Below are positions 33,240 to 41,504 of a stretch of DNA of 64,000 nucleotides, in pieces. Positions within the stretch are counted from its first letter, which is position 1. The number at the start of each line of letters is the position of its first letter. Under the pieces are notes generated by a model. That model was not told where the DNA came from and did no database searches. It was given only the letters and a program-made list of their open reading frames with translations. The position numbers were made by a program, and so were the translations under genes. The DNA comes from CBDAPX01 sp965198725 (GTDB taxonomy: Bacteria > Pseudomonadota > Alphaproteobacteria > Rhodobacterales > Rhodobacteraceae). Location: positions 1,116,001 through 1,180,000 of the forward strand of contig CBDAPX010000001.1 in NCBI GenBank assembly GCA_965198725.1, in the 5' to 3' direction.

Positions 33240-33782
33240 ATGCGGTTCCTTCCATTCGCCTGCGTTTTTGTCGGATTTGTTACGTCTGCCGTTGCGGATG
33301 CGCCCAATGTCCCGTCTGACGCCCCTTACATTGTGCTGGCCGACAATTTGGACGAACCGAATGGATATGGGTTCTGTTTGGACACAGCAGGGCGGGGCAA
33401 AACAGACCTGATGCAAACGCATTCTTGCAAACCTGCTGCCGAAGATGATGCAGGCAATGCGGTTATTCACGATACACAGTTCTCGTATGATGCACAGAGC
33501 CAACGCGTGGAATCCGTGGCGTTTCCGGGTCTTTGCATGCAGATCCTCAGTTCAACTTACACCAACGTGTTTGCGTTGCTCGATTGCGATGACCATTCGC
33601 GCCAACGGTTCACGCTGGTGGCCGAGGATGGAACCCTGCGGCTGGCAGAAGATCCGACGCAATGCATCAGTGTGACGTCCCAAACACTTGATGCCGGGCC
33701 ATGGTCACGCCGCGATTTGGCATTGACCCTTTGCGAGGAGACTGAAAACGCACTGAAAAAGTGGACCTTGGTCCGGGAATAA
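33240..33782 (+). CDS. Secreted ricin-type beta-trefoil-like protein
   Basis: A 180-residue exported protein. The signal peptide is MRFLPFACVFVGFVTSAVADA, with cleavage after ADA likely. The mature part has a QxW-lectin-like layout with paired cysteines (GFCLDTAG, HSCKPA, GLCMQIL, LLDCDDHSRQRFTL, TQCISV, LTLCEE), like a single ricin-B or beta-trefoil domain binding carbohydrate. I chose ATG 33240 because it starts the signal peptide; the frame extends 28 codons upstream without support. It stands alone between gshA and the convergent plsY. Confidence 0.72.
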   Translation: MRFLPFACVFVGFVTSAVADAPNVPSDAPYIVLADNLDEPNGYGFCLDTAGRGKTDLMQTHSCKPAAEDDAGNAVIHDTQFSYDAQSQRVESVAFPGLCMQILSSTYTNVFALLDCDDHSRQRFTLVAEDGTLRLAEDPTQCISVTSQTLDAGPWSRRDLALTLCEETENALKKWTLVRE

Positions 33783-33827
33783 GCGATTTCTGCGTCGCAA
33801 AAGGCAGGACCGTTCAAGCGCAGATCG

Positions 33828-34439
33828 TCAGGACGACTTTTTTCCGATCTTCGGCTCGGTCCCGGCCTTTATCCGGGCGATGTTTTCGCGGTGACGCCAA
33901 AACACCAACAGCGTCAGTACAATGCCCAGCAGGAACGCCTGGCCAAAGCCAAACGCCAAAGCCCAGGCTGTGGACATGCCGGCAGCCGCCAAGGCGCCCA
34001 TTGATGATATCCGCGATATCGCCGCTGCGACCAGCCATGTCGCACAACAGGCCAAGCCGACCGGCCATGCCAGTGCCAGCCACAGGCCCAGAAAGGTGGC
34101 AACGCCCTTGCCACCCTTGAACCCCAGCCAAACGGGAAAGCAATGCCCAAGGAACGCCGCCAATCCAGCGGCTTTCACCGCGTCTTCGCCGACAAAAGCG
34201 CGGGCCAACAGCACTGCCGCCGCCCCCTTGCCGCCATCAAGGACAAGCGTCAGCGCGGCAGCCGTTTTGTTACCGGTTCGTAATACGTTGGTGGCGCCGA
34301 TATTGCCCGACCCGATCGATCGCAGATCGCCAAGGTTCATCACCCGCGCCAGCACCATACCAAACGGGATGGAGCCCAACAGGTAACCGATCGCGGCCCA
34401 AAGCAGCAGAACCGGCAAAGCGCTTTCAAGAACGGGCAT
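33828..34439 (-). CDS. plsY: Glycerol-3-phosphate acyltransferase PlsY
   Basis: A 203-residue inner-membrane enzyme transferring acyl from acyl-phosphate to glycerol-3-phosphate. All three PlsY motifs are present: GSIPFG, GSGNIGATNVLRTGNK near 40-55, and GHCFPVWLGFKGGKGVAT near 100. Five membrane segments fit the fold. It is the last gene of the operon pyrB-membrane protein-pseudo-pyrC-plsY, overlapping the pyrC stop (TAATG). It is convergent with the lectin-like gene. Confidence 0.94.
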   Translation of the reverse strand: MPVLESALPVLLLWAAIGYLLGSIPFGMVLARVMNLGDLRSIGSGNIGATNVLRTGNKTAAALTLVLDGGKGAAAVLLARAFVGEDAVKAAGLAAFLGHCFPVWLGFKGGKGVATFLGLWLALAWPVGLACCATWLVAAAISRISSMGALAAAGMSTAWALAFGFGQAFLLGIVLTLLVFWRHRENIARIKAGTEPKIGKKSS

Positions 34440-35719
34440 TAGGATCTCTCGTAAACGGACACGCCATCGACATAAGTCGCCAGAACGCGGCCTTGCAAGC
34501 GCTGGCCGTCGAACGGTGTGTTTTTCGATTTTGATAAAAGGCTAAACCGATCGAGGACAAAAGGCATGTCAGGATCGAACAGCACAAGGTCCGCCGGGGC
34601 GTCGACGGCCAACCGGCCAGCGTTCAGCCCAAGCCGCTTGGCCGGGTTCAACGCCATCGCGCGGAAAAGCTCTGGCAAGGTCAATTGACCTGCGTGATAA
34701 AGCCGTAGGGCGGCGGGTAAAAAGGTCTCAAGCGCTACCGCGCCACTGGCCGCTTCTTCAAAAGGTAGGCGTTTGCTTTCCTCATCCTGTGGGGTGTGCA
34801 TCGAACAGAGAATATCGATCAGCCCGCCGCGCAGCGCTTCTATGACCTCTAACCGGTCGGTTTCGGCGCGCAGGGGCGGTTTGACTTTGAAAAAGGTTCG
34901 ATAATCGGCCACGTCCAGCTCATTCAGCGTTACGTGGTGAATGCTGGTCCCCGCCGTGACGTCCAGCCCATTGCGTTTGGCGCGTTCCAAGGCAGGCAGG
35001 GCGCGCGCCGTTGTGATTTGATCCGCATGGTATCGCGCGCCGGTCATTTCGATCAGCGCGATATCCCGATCGAGCCCCATTCGTTCCGCCATGGGTGAGA
35101 CAGCGGGAAGACCGCGCAGGGATGCAAATTTACCCGAAGTCACCGCAGCCCCTTTGGAGAGAACGGGCTCTTGCGGATGCGCGATCACCAAAGCCCCCAG
35201 GGACCGTGCATAGGTCAACGCGCGCGAGAAAACCTTGGTATTCTCTACCACCCGGTCGCAATCGGTGAATGCGACGGCTCCGGCATCCATCAGGAACCCG
35301 ATTTCCGTCATTTCGCGTCCCGCGCGCTCTTTGGTCAGGGCGGCCATGGGGCGCACATGCACCGGGGCATCCGCCTGTGCGCGGCGGGTGACAAATTCAA
35401 GTGTCTCCGGGCTGTCGATGGTGGGCGTTGTGTCAGGCCGGGTGATAATCGTTGTCACGCCGCCCGCCGCAGCGGCCAGTCCCGCTGAGCGATAGCTTTC
35501 CTTGTGCCGTTCGCCCGGCTCACAAACCTTGACGCCCAGATCAACGATCCCGGGGGCAAAGCATTTGCCGTTGCAATCTACGGTTCGGGCACCCTCTGGC
35601 ACCGCGACAACCGCGCCTTTGGCGGCGATGCGGCCGTTTTCGACCACCAGTTCGCCAATCTCGTCCGATCCCATCTCTGGATCGATCAGTCGGGCATTCC
35701 GAAAAACGATGGTGGTCAT
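34439..35719 (-). CDS. Dihydroorotase-like protein lacking metal ligands (PyrC')
   Basis: A 426-residue class I dihydroorotase homologue that probably cannot hydrolyse dihydroorotate. The invariant DxHxH strand reads DLGVKVCEPG: both zinc histidines are changed (G62, K64). The TDHAPH loop reads SMHTPQ at 306-311, so the catalytic Asp is M307. The fold signatures (FAPGIVD, AGGVTTIITRPDT, PFEEAASGAVALETFLP) remain. It lies in the pyrB operon. In Pseudomonas, such inactive PyrC' proteins are structural partners of aspartate transcarbamoylase, and the same role is inferred here. It may be named pyrC in databases; a real dihydroorotase should exist elsewhere. Confidence 0.9.
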   Translation of the reverse strand: MTTIVFRNARLIDPEMGSDEIGELVVENGRIAAKGAVVAVPEGARTVDCNGKCFAPGIVDLGVKVCEPGERHKESYRSAGLAAAAGGVTTIITRPDTTPTIDSPETLEFVTRRAQADAPVHVRPMAALTKERAGREMTEIGFLMDAGAVAFTDCDRVVENTKVFSRALTYARSLGALVIAHPQEPVLSKGAAVTSGKFASLRGLPAVSPMAERMGLDRDIALIEMTGARYHADQITTARALPALERAKRNGLDVTAGTSIHHVTLNELDVADYRTFFKVKPPLRAETDRLEVIEALRGGLIDILCSMHTPQDEESKRLPFEEAASGAVALETFLPAALRLYHAGQLTLPELFRAMALNPAKRLGLNAGRLAVDAPADLVLFDPDMPFVLDRFSLLSKSKNTPFDGQRLQGRVLATYVDGVSVYERS

Positions 35720-36285
35720 AGCAATACCCAGATCAAAAGGAAGAAGACGATCAGCACGATCGCGACGATGATCCCACCCACCCGCGTGGCCCGGGCCCGG
35801 CGGGCGCGGGGGGCGGTTGGCGTTCCGGTGAACGGTTTGGCGCTTTCCGTCGCAATCGGTGCCGCGGTCCAGTCCGTCTTTGGCACACCATAACTGCCGA
35901 TCAGGGTCATTTCAGAGGGTGGGCGCAGGACCGTTTCGCCTGTTGGGAAGGCGGCGGACAGCAAGACGATCACATACCCATCCAGCGCGTCCAGCTTGGG
36001 GCGGTCCGGTGCGATGTCGTCATCCGGTATGCCGATGCCAAGCGTCAGGTAATCTGCCAATCCAACCCCTTCGAGGTCTTTGACCCGAAAGAGCTCGATA
36101 AACGCGGTATCCAGCGCATCGGTTCCCAAAAGGCGCGCAGCAGCTTCGGCGGTCGGATGGGTTGTGGGTGAGAGCGCGTCTTCCGCTTTGGGCGCGATCA
36201 GGCCTGCGGCCTCTTCCACCGGAAGGCTTAGGGAAAAAACGCGCACCGCGCCTTTTTCCCCAGCCGGAATTGTAATCTCGGTCAT
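35716..36285 (-). CDS. Membrane protein encoded between pyrB and pyrC'
   Basis: A 189-residue protein with a soluble N-terminal ~150 residues, a basic linker (APRARRARATR) and a C-terminal transmembrane helix (GGIIVAIVLIVFFLLIWVLL). It overlaps both neighbours by 4 bases (ATGA), so its expression is tied to pyrimidine genes. No motif is recognised. The tail anchor suggests the soluble domain faces the cytoplasm. Conserved placement in a pyr operon would hint at a structural or regulatory link to aspartate transcarbamoylase, but this is only context. Confidence 0.72.
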   Translation of the reverse strand: MTEITIPAGEKGAVRVFSLSLPVEEAAGLIAPKAEDALSPTTHPTAEAAARLLGTDALDTAFIELFRVKDLEGVGLADYLTLGIGIPDDDIAPDRPKLDALDGYVIVLLSAAFPTGETVLRPPSEMTLIGSYGVPKTDWTAAPIATESAKPFTGTPTAPRARRARATRVGGIIVAIVLIVFFLLIWVLL

Positions 36286-37223
36286 GCGGCACGCTCCTGC
36301 CGCAGGTTTTGCGCCAATAGGTCCATGGCTGCCATCCGAACGGCCACGCCCATTTCGACCTGGTCCTGAATAACGGATCGGTTGATGTCATCCGCTAGGG
36401 TCCCGTCGATCTCAACGCCCCTGTTCATCGGTCCGGGATGCATCACGATGGCGTCCGGCTTGGCGCGAGACAGCTTTTCTGCATCCAGCCCATAGCGGAA
36501 ATAGTATTCGCGTTCCGACGGAATGAACCCGCCATCCATGCGTTCTTTTTGCAGGCGGAGCATCATGACAACGTCGACGTCCTGCAAACCCTCTTCCATC
36601 GAGTCGTAAACCTCGACCCCAAATTCGCCGATGCCGGACGGCATCAGGGTGGGCGGGCCGACAAGCCGCACGCGGTTTTCCATCTTGCCCAGCAGGATCA
36701 GGTTTGACCGCGCAACCCGGCTGTGGGCGATGTCGCCGCAAATCGCGATGTTCAACCGGTGTATCCGACCTTTGGCCCGGCGGATTGTCAGCGCGTCCAA
36801 CAACGCTTGCGTGGGATGCTCGTGCCGCCCGTCACCGGCATTCAGCACCGCGCAATTGACCTTTTGCGCCAACAAATCCACCGCGCCGGAATGCGGGTGC
36901 CGCACGACTAGCAAATCGGGATGCATCGCATTGAGCGTCATCGCGGTGTCGATCAGGGTTTCGCCCTTTTTGATCGAACTGGCCTGCATGGCCATGTTCA
37001 TCACGTCCGCCCCCAGCCGTTTGCCGGCCAGTTCAAAACTGGCCTGTGTGCGGGTCGAGTTCTCGAAGAACATGTTGACCTGTGTCAGCCCGGCCAACGC
37101 ATCGCCATGCTTCACAGATTGGCGGTTCAATTCGACATAAGTGTCAGCGAGGTCCAACAGCGTCGTGATCTCATGCGGTTTGAGATGTTCGATGCCCAAA
37201 AGGTGGCGCTGATCAAAGGACAT
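36282..37223 (-). CDS. pyrB: Aspartate carbamoyltransferase catalytic subunit
   Basis: A 313-residue enzyme condensing carbamoyl phosphate and aspartate in UMP synthesis. It has FFENSTRTQASFELAGKRLG (carbamoyl-phosphate site STRT near 55), the 80s loop region ASSIKKGETL with its lysine, NAGDGRHEHPTQALLD, and MHPGPMNRGVEI in the C-terminal domain. ATG 37223 (MSFDQRHLLGIEHL) matches the family start; the frame runs 38 codons further but is implausible there. It heads the minus-strand pyr operon. No pyrI regulatory gene is present, in line with a PyrC'-associated type. Confidence 0.94.
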   Translation of the reverse strand: MSFDQRHLLGIEHLKPHEITTLLDLADTYVELNRQSVKHGDALAGLTQVNMFFENSTRTQASFELAGKRLGADVMNMAMQASSIKKGETLIDTAMTLNAMHPDLLVVRHPHSGAVDLLAQKVNCAVLNAGDGRHEHPTQALLDALTIRRAKGRIHRLNIAICGDIAHSRVARSNLILLGKMENRVRLVGPPTLMPSGIGEFGVEVYDSMEEGLQDVDVVMMLRLQKERMDGGFIPSEREYYFRYGLDAEKLSRAKPDAIVMHPGPMNRGVEIDGTLADDINRSVIQDQVEMGVAVRMAAMDLLAQNLRQERAA

Positions 37224-37321
37224 CGGCCGCTCCATGCTGGTGGTCCCGGGCGTTATAGGCAGGGATTTGGGGCGGGGCAAGTTCGGCCAGCGTAATGGCA
37301 AAACGCCGGCCGACAAAAAAA

Positions 37322-37353
37322 GAACCGCCCGCAGCAAATGCCGCGGGCGGTTC
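37322..37353 (-). terminator. Rho-independent terminator of phoX
   Basis: A perfect 11-base stem (GAACCGCCCGC / GCGGGCGGTTC) with a 10-base loop. Reading the minus strand, it is followed by TTTTTTT, the classic intrinsic terminator form. It lies 21 bases after the phoX stop. Confidence 0.88.
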
Positions 37354-37373
37354 CTGTGATTTCGCTCTTTGGC

Positions 37374-39299
37374 TTAGCCAATCAGGGCGTTGTCGTCCCG
37401 CTTGATGACAATGATCGACGAGCGGGGCAGAACACCTTCGCCATCCGGGAACGGGGCGCCGGGGTGTTGAATGCCAACAAACATGGTGCGTTTGTCCGCA
37501 GACCATGTCAGGCCGGTCACCTCAGAGCCGTTCGGACCTGTCATGAAGCGGCGGATTTCGCCGGTGACCGGATCGCCTGCCAGCATCTGGTTGTTGCCCA
37601 TCCCGGCAAACTCACCCTCGTTGTCGTCATTGCCGTCGGTCTGGATCCAGATCACGCCGGTGGTGTCGATCTGCATGCCGTCCGGCGAGTTAAAGAGGTT
37701 GCCGGCATTGATGTTTGCCGTCCCTGCATAGGGGCCTTCGGGGTGTACGGTCGGGTTCCCGGCCATAACGTAAAGGTCCCAGTCAAAGGTCGCCGCCGCA
37801 TGGTCGTCATTGTGCGGACGCCAGCGCACGATTTGACCATAGCGGTTGATCTCGCGCGGGTTCGGTGCGTTCGGGACCATCGGTTCACCAGCAGCATTTG
37901 TGCGGATCGATCCATCGTCGTTGGTGGCCCCGCGCCGCGAGTTGTTGGTCAGGCAGCAATAAGCCTCGACCGCTGTTGGGTTCACGGCGATCCATTCTGG
38001 ACGATCCATGGTGGTCGCGCTGACCGCGGTGCCTGCCATGCGGGTGAAGACAGCGATTTCCGCCTCGGTCATACCCGTGTCTTCCGGTGTCAGTGCAATC
38101 CATGTGCCGGTCATGTCGTCGTTGAACTTGGCCACGAACAGTTGACCTTCGCTCAGCAATGTCGAGGTATCGCCACCCGGGACATACACATCGCGCGACA
38201 CCCATTTGTACATGTATTCGCCACGTTCATCGTCCCCCATGTATACAACGACACGGCCATCAGGGGCCAGCGCATAGGCTGCGTTTTCATGCTTAAAGCG
38301 GCCCAAGGCGGTGTGCTTGACCGGGGTCGCGTCGGGGTTCCAAGGGTCGATTTCGACAATGTAACCGGCGCGGTGCGGTTCGTTGGGGTTTTTTGACACA
38401 TCAAAGCGTGCGTCAAACCCGTGATAATTGTACCGGCCCGGATCAACCTTTGTCGACACGCCATAACGTTTAAACCCGTTGGCGTGAACATCGTCCAGTG
38501 CCAGCTCTTCGGTGGTCCCGAAATAGCCGTTAAAGTTCTCTTCGCAGGTCAGGTAGGTGCCCCAAGGCGTGCGGCCCGAGCCACAATTGTTAAACGTGCC
38601 CAACGACACTGTACCGGTCGCATCCGCATCCGTTTTCAGCAGATCATGACCCGCAGCAGGACCGTCGATGGTCATTGGCGTGTTGTGATGGATGCGGCGG
38701 TTATAGGTGCTGTCGACAACGAGTTCCCAGCCGTTCGCACCTTCGGCAACTTCCATCACGGAAACGCCTTGGATCTGTTGCAACAGGACGACGTCATCTG
38801 CGGATGCAGCGGCCCCTTCCTGTGCGGCAGGCAGGTTAACCTTGGGGTTGGGGTATTCGCTGTTCACCACCAGCAACTCGGTACCGCCCTTGGCAAAGAG
38901 TTCCATACCATCGGTGTTTTCACCAAACACCCGGTCGGAGCCCGCGGATGGGTGGCCTGTTTCGGCGCTGAATGCGGGCGCGTCCGAGAAGAGCGGGTCG
39001 CCCCAACGCACTAGAACGTCCCATTTGTAGCCTGCGGGAACATGAACCGTGCCGTCCGTTTGTGCGGCAATCTGTTCGAACGCGAAACGGGATGTTTGTT
39101 CCGCCAAGGCCGTGGAGCCTTTCAGCAGGCCGGTGCCCATGACCGCGGCGCCGGAACCGAAGGCCAGTGCACCACCCAGAAATCCGCGACGCGAAATCGC
39201 GCGTTCCACGACGCGGTCAAATTCTTGTTCCTCGGGACGTGGGAAATTCAATTCATCCCAATCGTCGAATGACATATCGCTTTGATCAATTTTCGTCAT
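37374..39299 (-). CDS. phoX: Tat-exported PhoX-type alkaline phosphatase
   Basis: A 641-residue PhoX/DUF839 phosphatase. A twin-arginine signal is visible at about 33-66 (SRRGFLGGALAFGSGAAVMG), so it is exported folded. The beta-propeller segments include NGMELFAKGG-type repeats, PWGTYLTCEENFNGYFG, and YVVEIDP-like repeats (VEIDPWNPDATPVKHTALGR). PhoX enzymes use Ca2+ and Fe3+ rather than Zn2+ to release phosphate from esters. A PHO-box match lies 53 bases upstream. It is a lone gene ended by a strong terminator. Confidence 0.9.
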   Translation of the reverse strand: MTKIDQSDMSFDDWDELNFPRPEEQEFDRVVERAISRRGFLGGALAFGSGAAVMGTGLLKGSTALAEQTSRFAFEQIAAQTDGTVHVPAGYKWDVLVRWGDPLFSDAPAFSAETGHPSAGSDRVFGENTDGMELFAKGGTELLVVNSEYPNPKVNLPAAQEGAAASADDVVLLQQIQGVSVMEVAEGANGWELVVDSTYNRRIHHNTPMTIDGPAAGHDLLKTDADATGTVSLGTFNNCGSGRTPWGTYLTCEENFNGYFGTTEELALDDVHANGFKRYGVSTKVDPGRYNYHGFDARFDVSKNPNEPHRAGYIVEIDPWNPDATPVKHTALGRFKHENAAYALAPDGRVVVYMGDDERGEYMYKWVSRDVYVPGGDTSTLLSEGQLFVAKFNDDMTGTWIALTPEDTGMTEAEIAVFTRMAGTAVSATTMDRPEWIAVNPTAVEAYCCLTNNSRRGATNDDGSIRTNAAGEPMVPNAPNPREINRYGQIVRWRPHNDDHAAATFDWDLYVMAGNPTVHPEGPYAGTANINAGNLFNSPDGMQIDTTGVIWIQTDGNDDNEGEFAGMGNNQMLAGDPVTGEIRRFMTGPNGSEVTGLTWSADKRTMFVGIQHPGAPFPDGEGVLPRSSIIVIKRDDNALIG

Positions 39300-39352
39300 T
39301 GTAGCTTCCTCCAGGTGGCTGCGTTTCGTTAACGATTGGTTAAGAGAAGAGA

Positions 39353-39370
39353 TAAACAGTTCTGTGACAG
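39353..39370 (-). promoter_or_regulatory. PHO box upstream of phoX
   Basis: On the minus strand the sequence is CTGTCAC-AGAA-CTGTTTA, two 7-base half-sites at the 11-base period of the PhoB consensus CTGTCAT. The first half-site differs at one position and the second at two. It ends 53 bases before the phoX start, fitting PhoB activation under phosphate limitation. Confidence 0.7.
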
Positions 39371-39472
39371 CGGTCGCTAGATTGGCGAAACAACGCGCGA
39401 TTTTCTGTCACGGTTTTGTGGGGCTGAGATGGGGGAGTTTCACATCCCCGAACGGCGCGTTAGCTTCCATGC

Positions 39473-40243
39473 ATGGAATCAGGTCACACATCGGCGGCAT
39501 CGCTTGCATTACTAGAGTGGCAAATCGAACTTGGCGCGACCGAGGGGATTTGTGATGCGCCCATTGACCGTTATGGGCTGGAGGCTGCGGCGCCGAAACC
39601 AACGCTTGTCGCTCCCGCTGCGGTGGCTACTCAGCCTGCAGAAAAACAAGATATGGATCCCGTAGCTGCCGCCGAAACAACGGCGCGCCAAGCGCGGGAT
39701 CTCGGACAATTGCAAACGGCCCTCGGGGCGTTTGAACACTGTGACCTGAAACGCGGGGCCAAAAACCTTGTTTTTGCCGATGGGGTGCCATCAAGCCGGG
39801 TGATGATTATCGGCGAAGCCCCGGGACGCGATGAAGTCCGCGAAGGTCGGCCATTTGTTGGTCGGGCCGGACAATTGCTGGACCGGATGCTATCAGCCAT
39901 TGATCTGTCGCGCACCGAAAACGTCTACATCACCAACGTCCTGCCATGGCGCCCGCCTCAAAACCGCGATCCTTTGTCGGAAGAAATTGGCATGATGCGT
40001 CCGTTCCTTGAACGGCATGTGGCATTGGCCCAGCCGGACATCCTCGTTCTGATGGGGAATATCAGCTGTCACGCGGTTCTTGGGAAACGTGGGATCACGC
40101 GGCTGCGCGGGGATTGGCAGGATGCGATGGGCAAACCGGTTTTGCCCATGTTTCACCCTGCTTACCTGCTGCGTAACCCGGCGGCGAAGCGCGAAACCTG
40201 GGCGGATCTTCTGGAACTGAAAGCACAACTAACACATGATTGA
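39473..40243 (+). CDS. Uracil-DNA glycosylase family protein
   Basis: A 256-residue UDG-superfamily protein. Motif 1 is GEAPGRDEVREGRPFVGRAGQLL (about 114-136), and NVLPWRPPQNRDP (156-167) and the late FHPAYLLRNP (227-236) follow. Family 4 enzymes hold a 4Fe-4S cluster with four cysteines. Here only C90 stands near a ligand position: the residue before RPP is W159 and the later ligand site reads MM (174-175). The cluster is therefore probably absent. The N-terminal ~75 residues are an Ala/Pro-rich extension. It overlaps the LysE gene by 8 bases. Base excision of uracil is likely but not proven. Confidence 0.82.
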   Translation: MESGHTSAASLALLEWQIELGATEGICDAPIDRYGLEAAAPKPTLVAPAAVATQPAEKQDMDPVAAAETTARQARDLGQLQTALGAFEHCDLKRGAKNLVFADGVPSSRVMIIGEAPGRDEVREGRPFVGRAGQLLDRMLSAIDLSRTENVYITNVLPWRPPQNRDPLSEEIGMMRPFLERHVALAQPDILVLMGNISCHAVLGKRGITRLRGDWQDAMGKPVLPMFHPAYLLRNPAAKRETWADLLELKAQLTHD

Positions 40244-40865
40244 TGCGATAACGCTTTTGGCGTTCATCCCGGCAGGACTTGCGCTGAACCTGACACCGGG
40301 TGCGGATATGATGTTCTGCCTTGCGCAAGGATTGAAACACGGGCCGCGCGCGGCATTGGCATCCAGTGCCGGGGTTTCTGCGGGGGCCCTCGTGCATGTC
40401 ACAATCGCAGGACTGGGACTGGGCGCTGCGGTGCAGGCGTTGCCATGGCTCTTTGATGTGATCCGGTGGGTCGGTGTCGCGTATCTCTTGTGGCTCGCTT
40501 TTCAGGCCCTGCGCACCACATCAGCGTCCCCGATGGAAACGGCGTCCGGGACGGTGGCCGCGGGTCAAGCCTTTCGCAGCGGGTTCTTTGTAAATATCAG
40601 CAATCCAAAGGTGATCCTGTTTGTCTTGGCGTTTCTGCCGCAATTTGTTGATCCGGCGGCGGGTTCGGTACTGGCCCAATTCCTGATCTATGGTGTGCTC
40701 TTGGCGATAGGCGGGTTTGTCATCAATGGTGCGGTCGGCGCTTTTGCCGCTGGCGCGGGTTGGGTTCTGACAGGATCGCCACGCGCGCGGCGGATTTTGG
40801 ACTATGTCACCGGCACGATCTTTGTCGGCCTTGCGTTGCGTCTGGCTGTTATGGAAAGGACCTGA
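40236..40865 (+). CDS. LysE/RhtB family amino-acid exporter
   Basis: A 209-residue inner-membrane translocator with six hydrophobic segments. The N-terminal family motif FIPAGLALNLTPGADMMFCL is the LysE signature GPxPG region, and GVAYLLWLAFQALR plus SGFFVNISNPKVILF are conserved further on. The family exports amino acids such as lysine, threonine or homoserine; substrate unknown. It starts inside the UDG gene end (8-base overlap) and is followed by moaB after 3 bases, so the three genes are one transcript. Confidence 0.92.
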   Translation: MIDAITLLAFIPAGLALNLTPGADMMFCLAQGLKHGPRAALASSAGVSAGALVHVTIAGLGLGAAVQALPWLFDVIRWVGVAYLLWLAFQALRTTSASPMETASGTVAAGQAFRSGFFVNISNPKVILFVLAFLPQFVDPAAGSVLAQFLIYGVLLAIGGFVINGAVGAFAAGAGWVLTGSPRARRILDYVTGTIFVGLALRLAVMERT

Positions 40866-40868
40866 GCC

Positions 40869-41411
40869 ATGTCCCGCATTGATGAGAGCCTGGAATTCAT
40901 CCCGGTTCGGATCGCCGTCCTGACAGTATCGGACACCCGGTCTTTGGAAGAAGACAGATCCGGGCAAACTCTGGTCGACCGGATTACGGCGGCGGGGCAC
41001 CAAGTGGCAGACCGCCAGATCGTGATAGATGACCGTGCCAAAATTGCTGGTTGCTTGCGCAGCTGGATTGCCAATCCGGACATCGATGTGGTCATCAGCA
41101 CTGGGGGCACTGGCCTAACCGGGCGCGACGTAACCGTAGAGGCGCACCGGGACGTCTATGAAAAGGAAATTGACGCGTTCGGCACCGTCTTCACCATCGT
41201 TTCGATGCAAAAAATTGGCACAAGCGCTGTTCAATCGCGCGCAACGGGTGGTGTCGCAGGCGGAACGTACCTCTTTGCCTTGCCGGGAAGCCCTGGCGCT
41301 TGCAAGGATGCTTGGGACGAAATCCTGTTAAAACAACTGGATTATCGTCATCGGCCCTGCAACTTCGTGGAAATTTTTCCGCGACTTACTGAAAATCAGC
41401 GACGGAAATAA
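40869..41411 (+). CDS. moaB: Molybdenum cofactor biosynthesis protein MoaB
   Basis: A 180-residue MoaB/Mog-type protein that adenylylates molybdopterin. Conserved are VLTVSDTRSLEEDRSGQTL near 20 and the phosphate-binding VVISTGGTGLTGRDVTVEA near 75. KIGTSAVQSRATGGVAGGTY and LPGSPGACKDAWDEIL complete the MoCF_biosynth signature. Length is normal. It works ahead of MoeA (encoded at 58-60 kb) in making active cofactor. It follows the LysE gene after 3 bases. Confidence 0.92.
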   Translation: MSRIDESLEFIPVRIAVLTVSDTRSLEEDRSGQTLVDRITAAGHQVADRQIVIDDRAKIAGCLRSWIANPDIDVVISTGGTGLTGRDVTVEAHRDVYEKEIDAFGTVFTIVSMQKIGTSAVQSRATGGVAGGTYLFALPGSPGACKDAWDEILLKQLDYRHRPCNFVEIFPRLTENQRRK

Positions 41412-41445
41412 CTCTCGCAATCGTTAAACGTCTTAGGGGTTGGTT

Positions 41446-41474
41446 TTGCACCTGTAGGGTCTACCCTCTATTAT
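41446..41474 (+). promoter_or_regulatory. Promoter of second RND operon with palindrome in spacer
   Basis: TTGCAC (41446-41451) and TATTAT (41469-41474) are 17 bases apart, a good sigma-70-type promoter. The spacer holds AGGGT-CT-ACCCT (41456-41467), a 12-base palindrome that a repressor or MerR-like regulator could use. No regulator gene lies next to it. Confidence 0.55.
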
Positions 41475-41504
41475 GTGACGAATTGAAACCATAGGATCGC
41501 CGCC

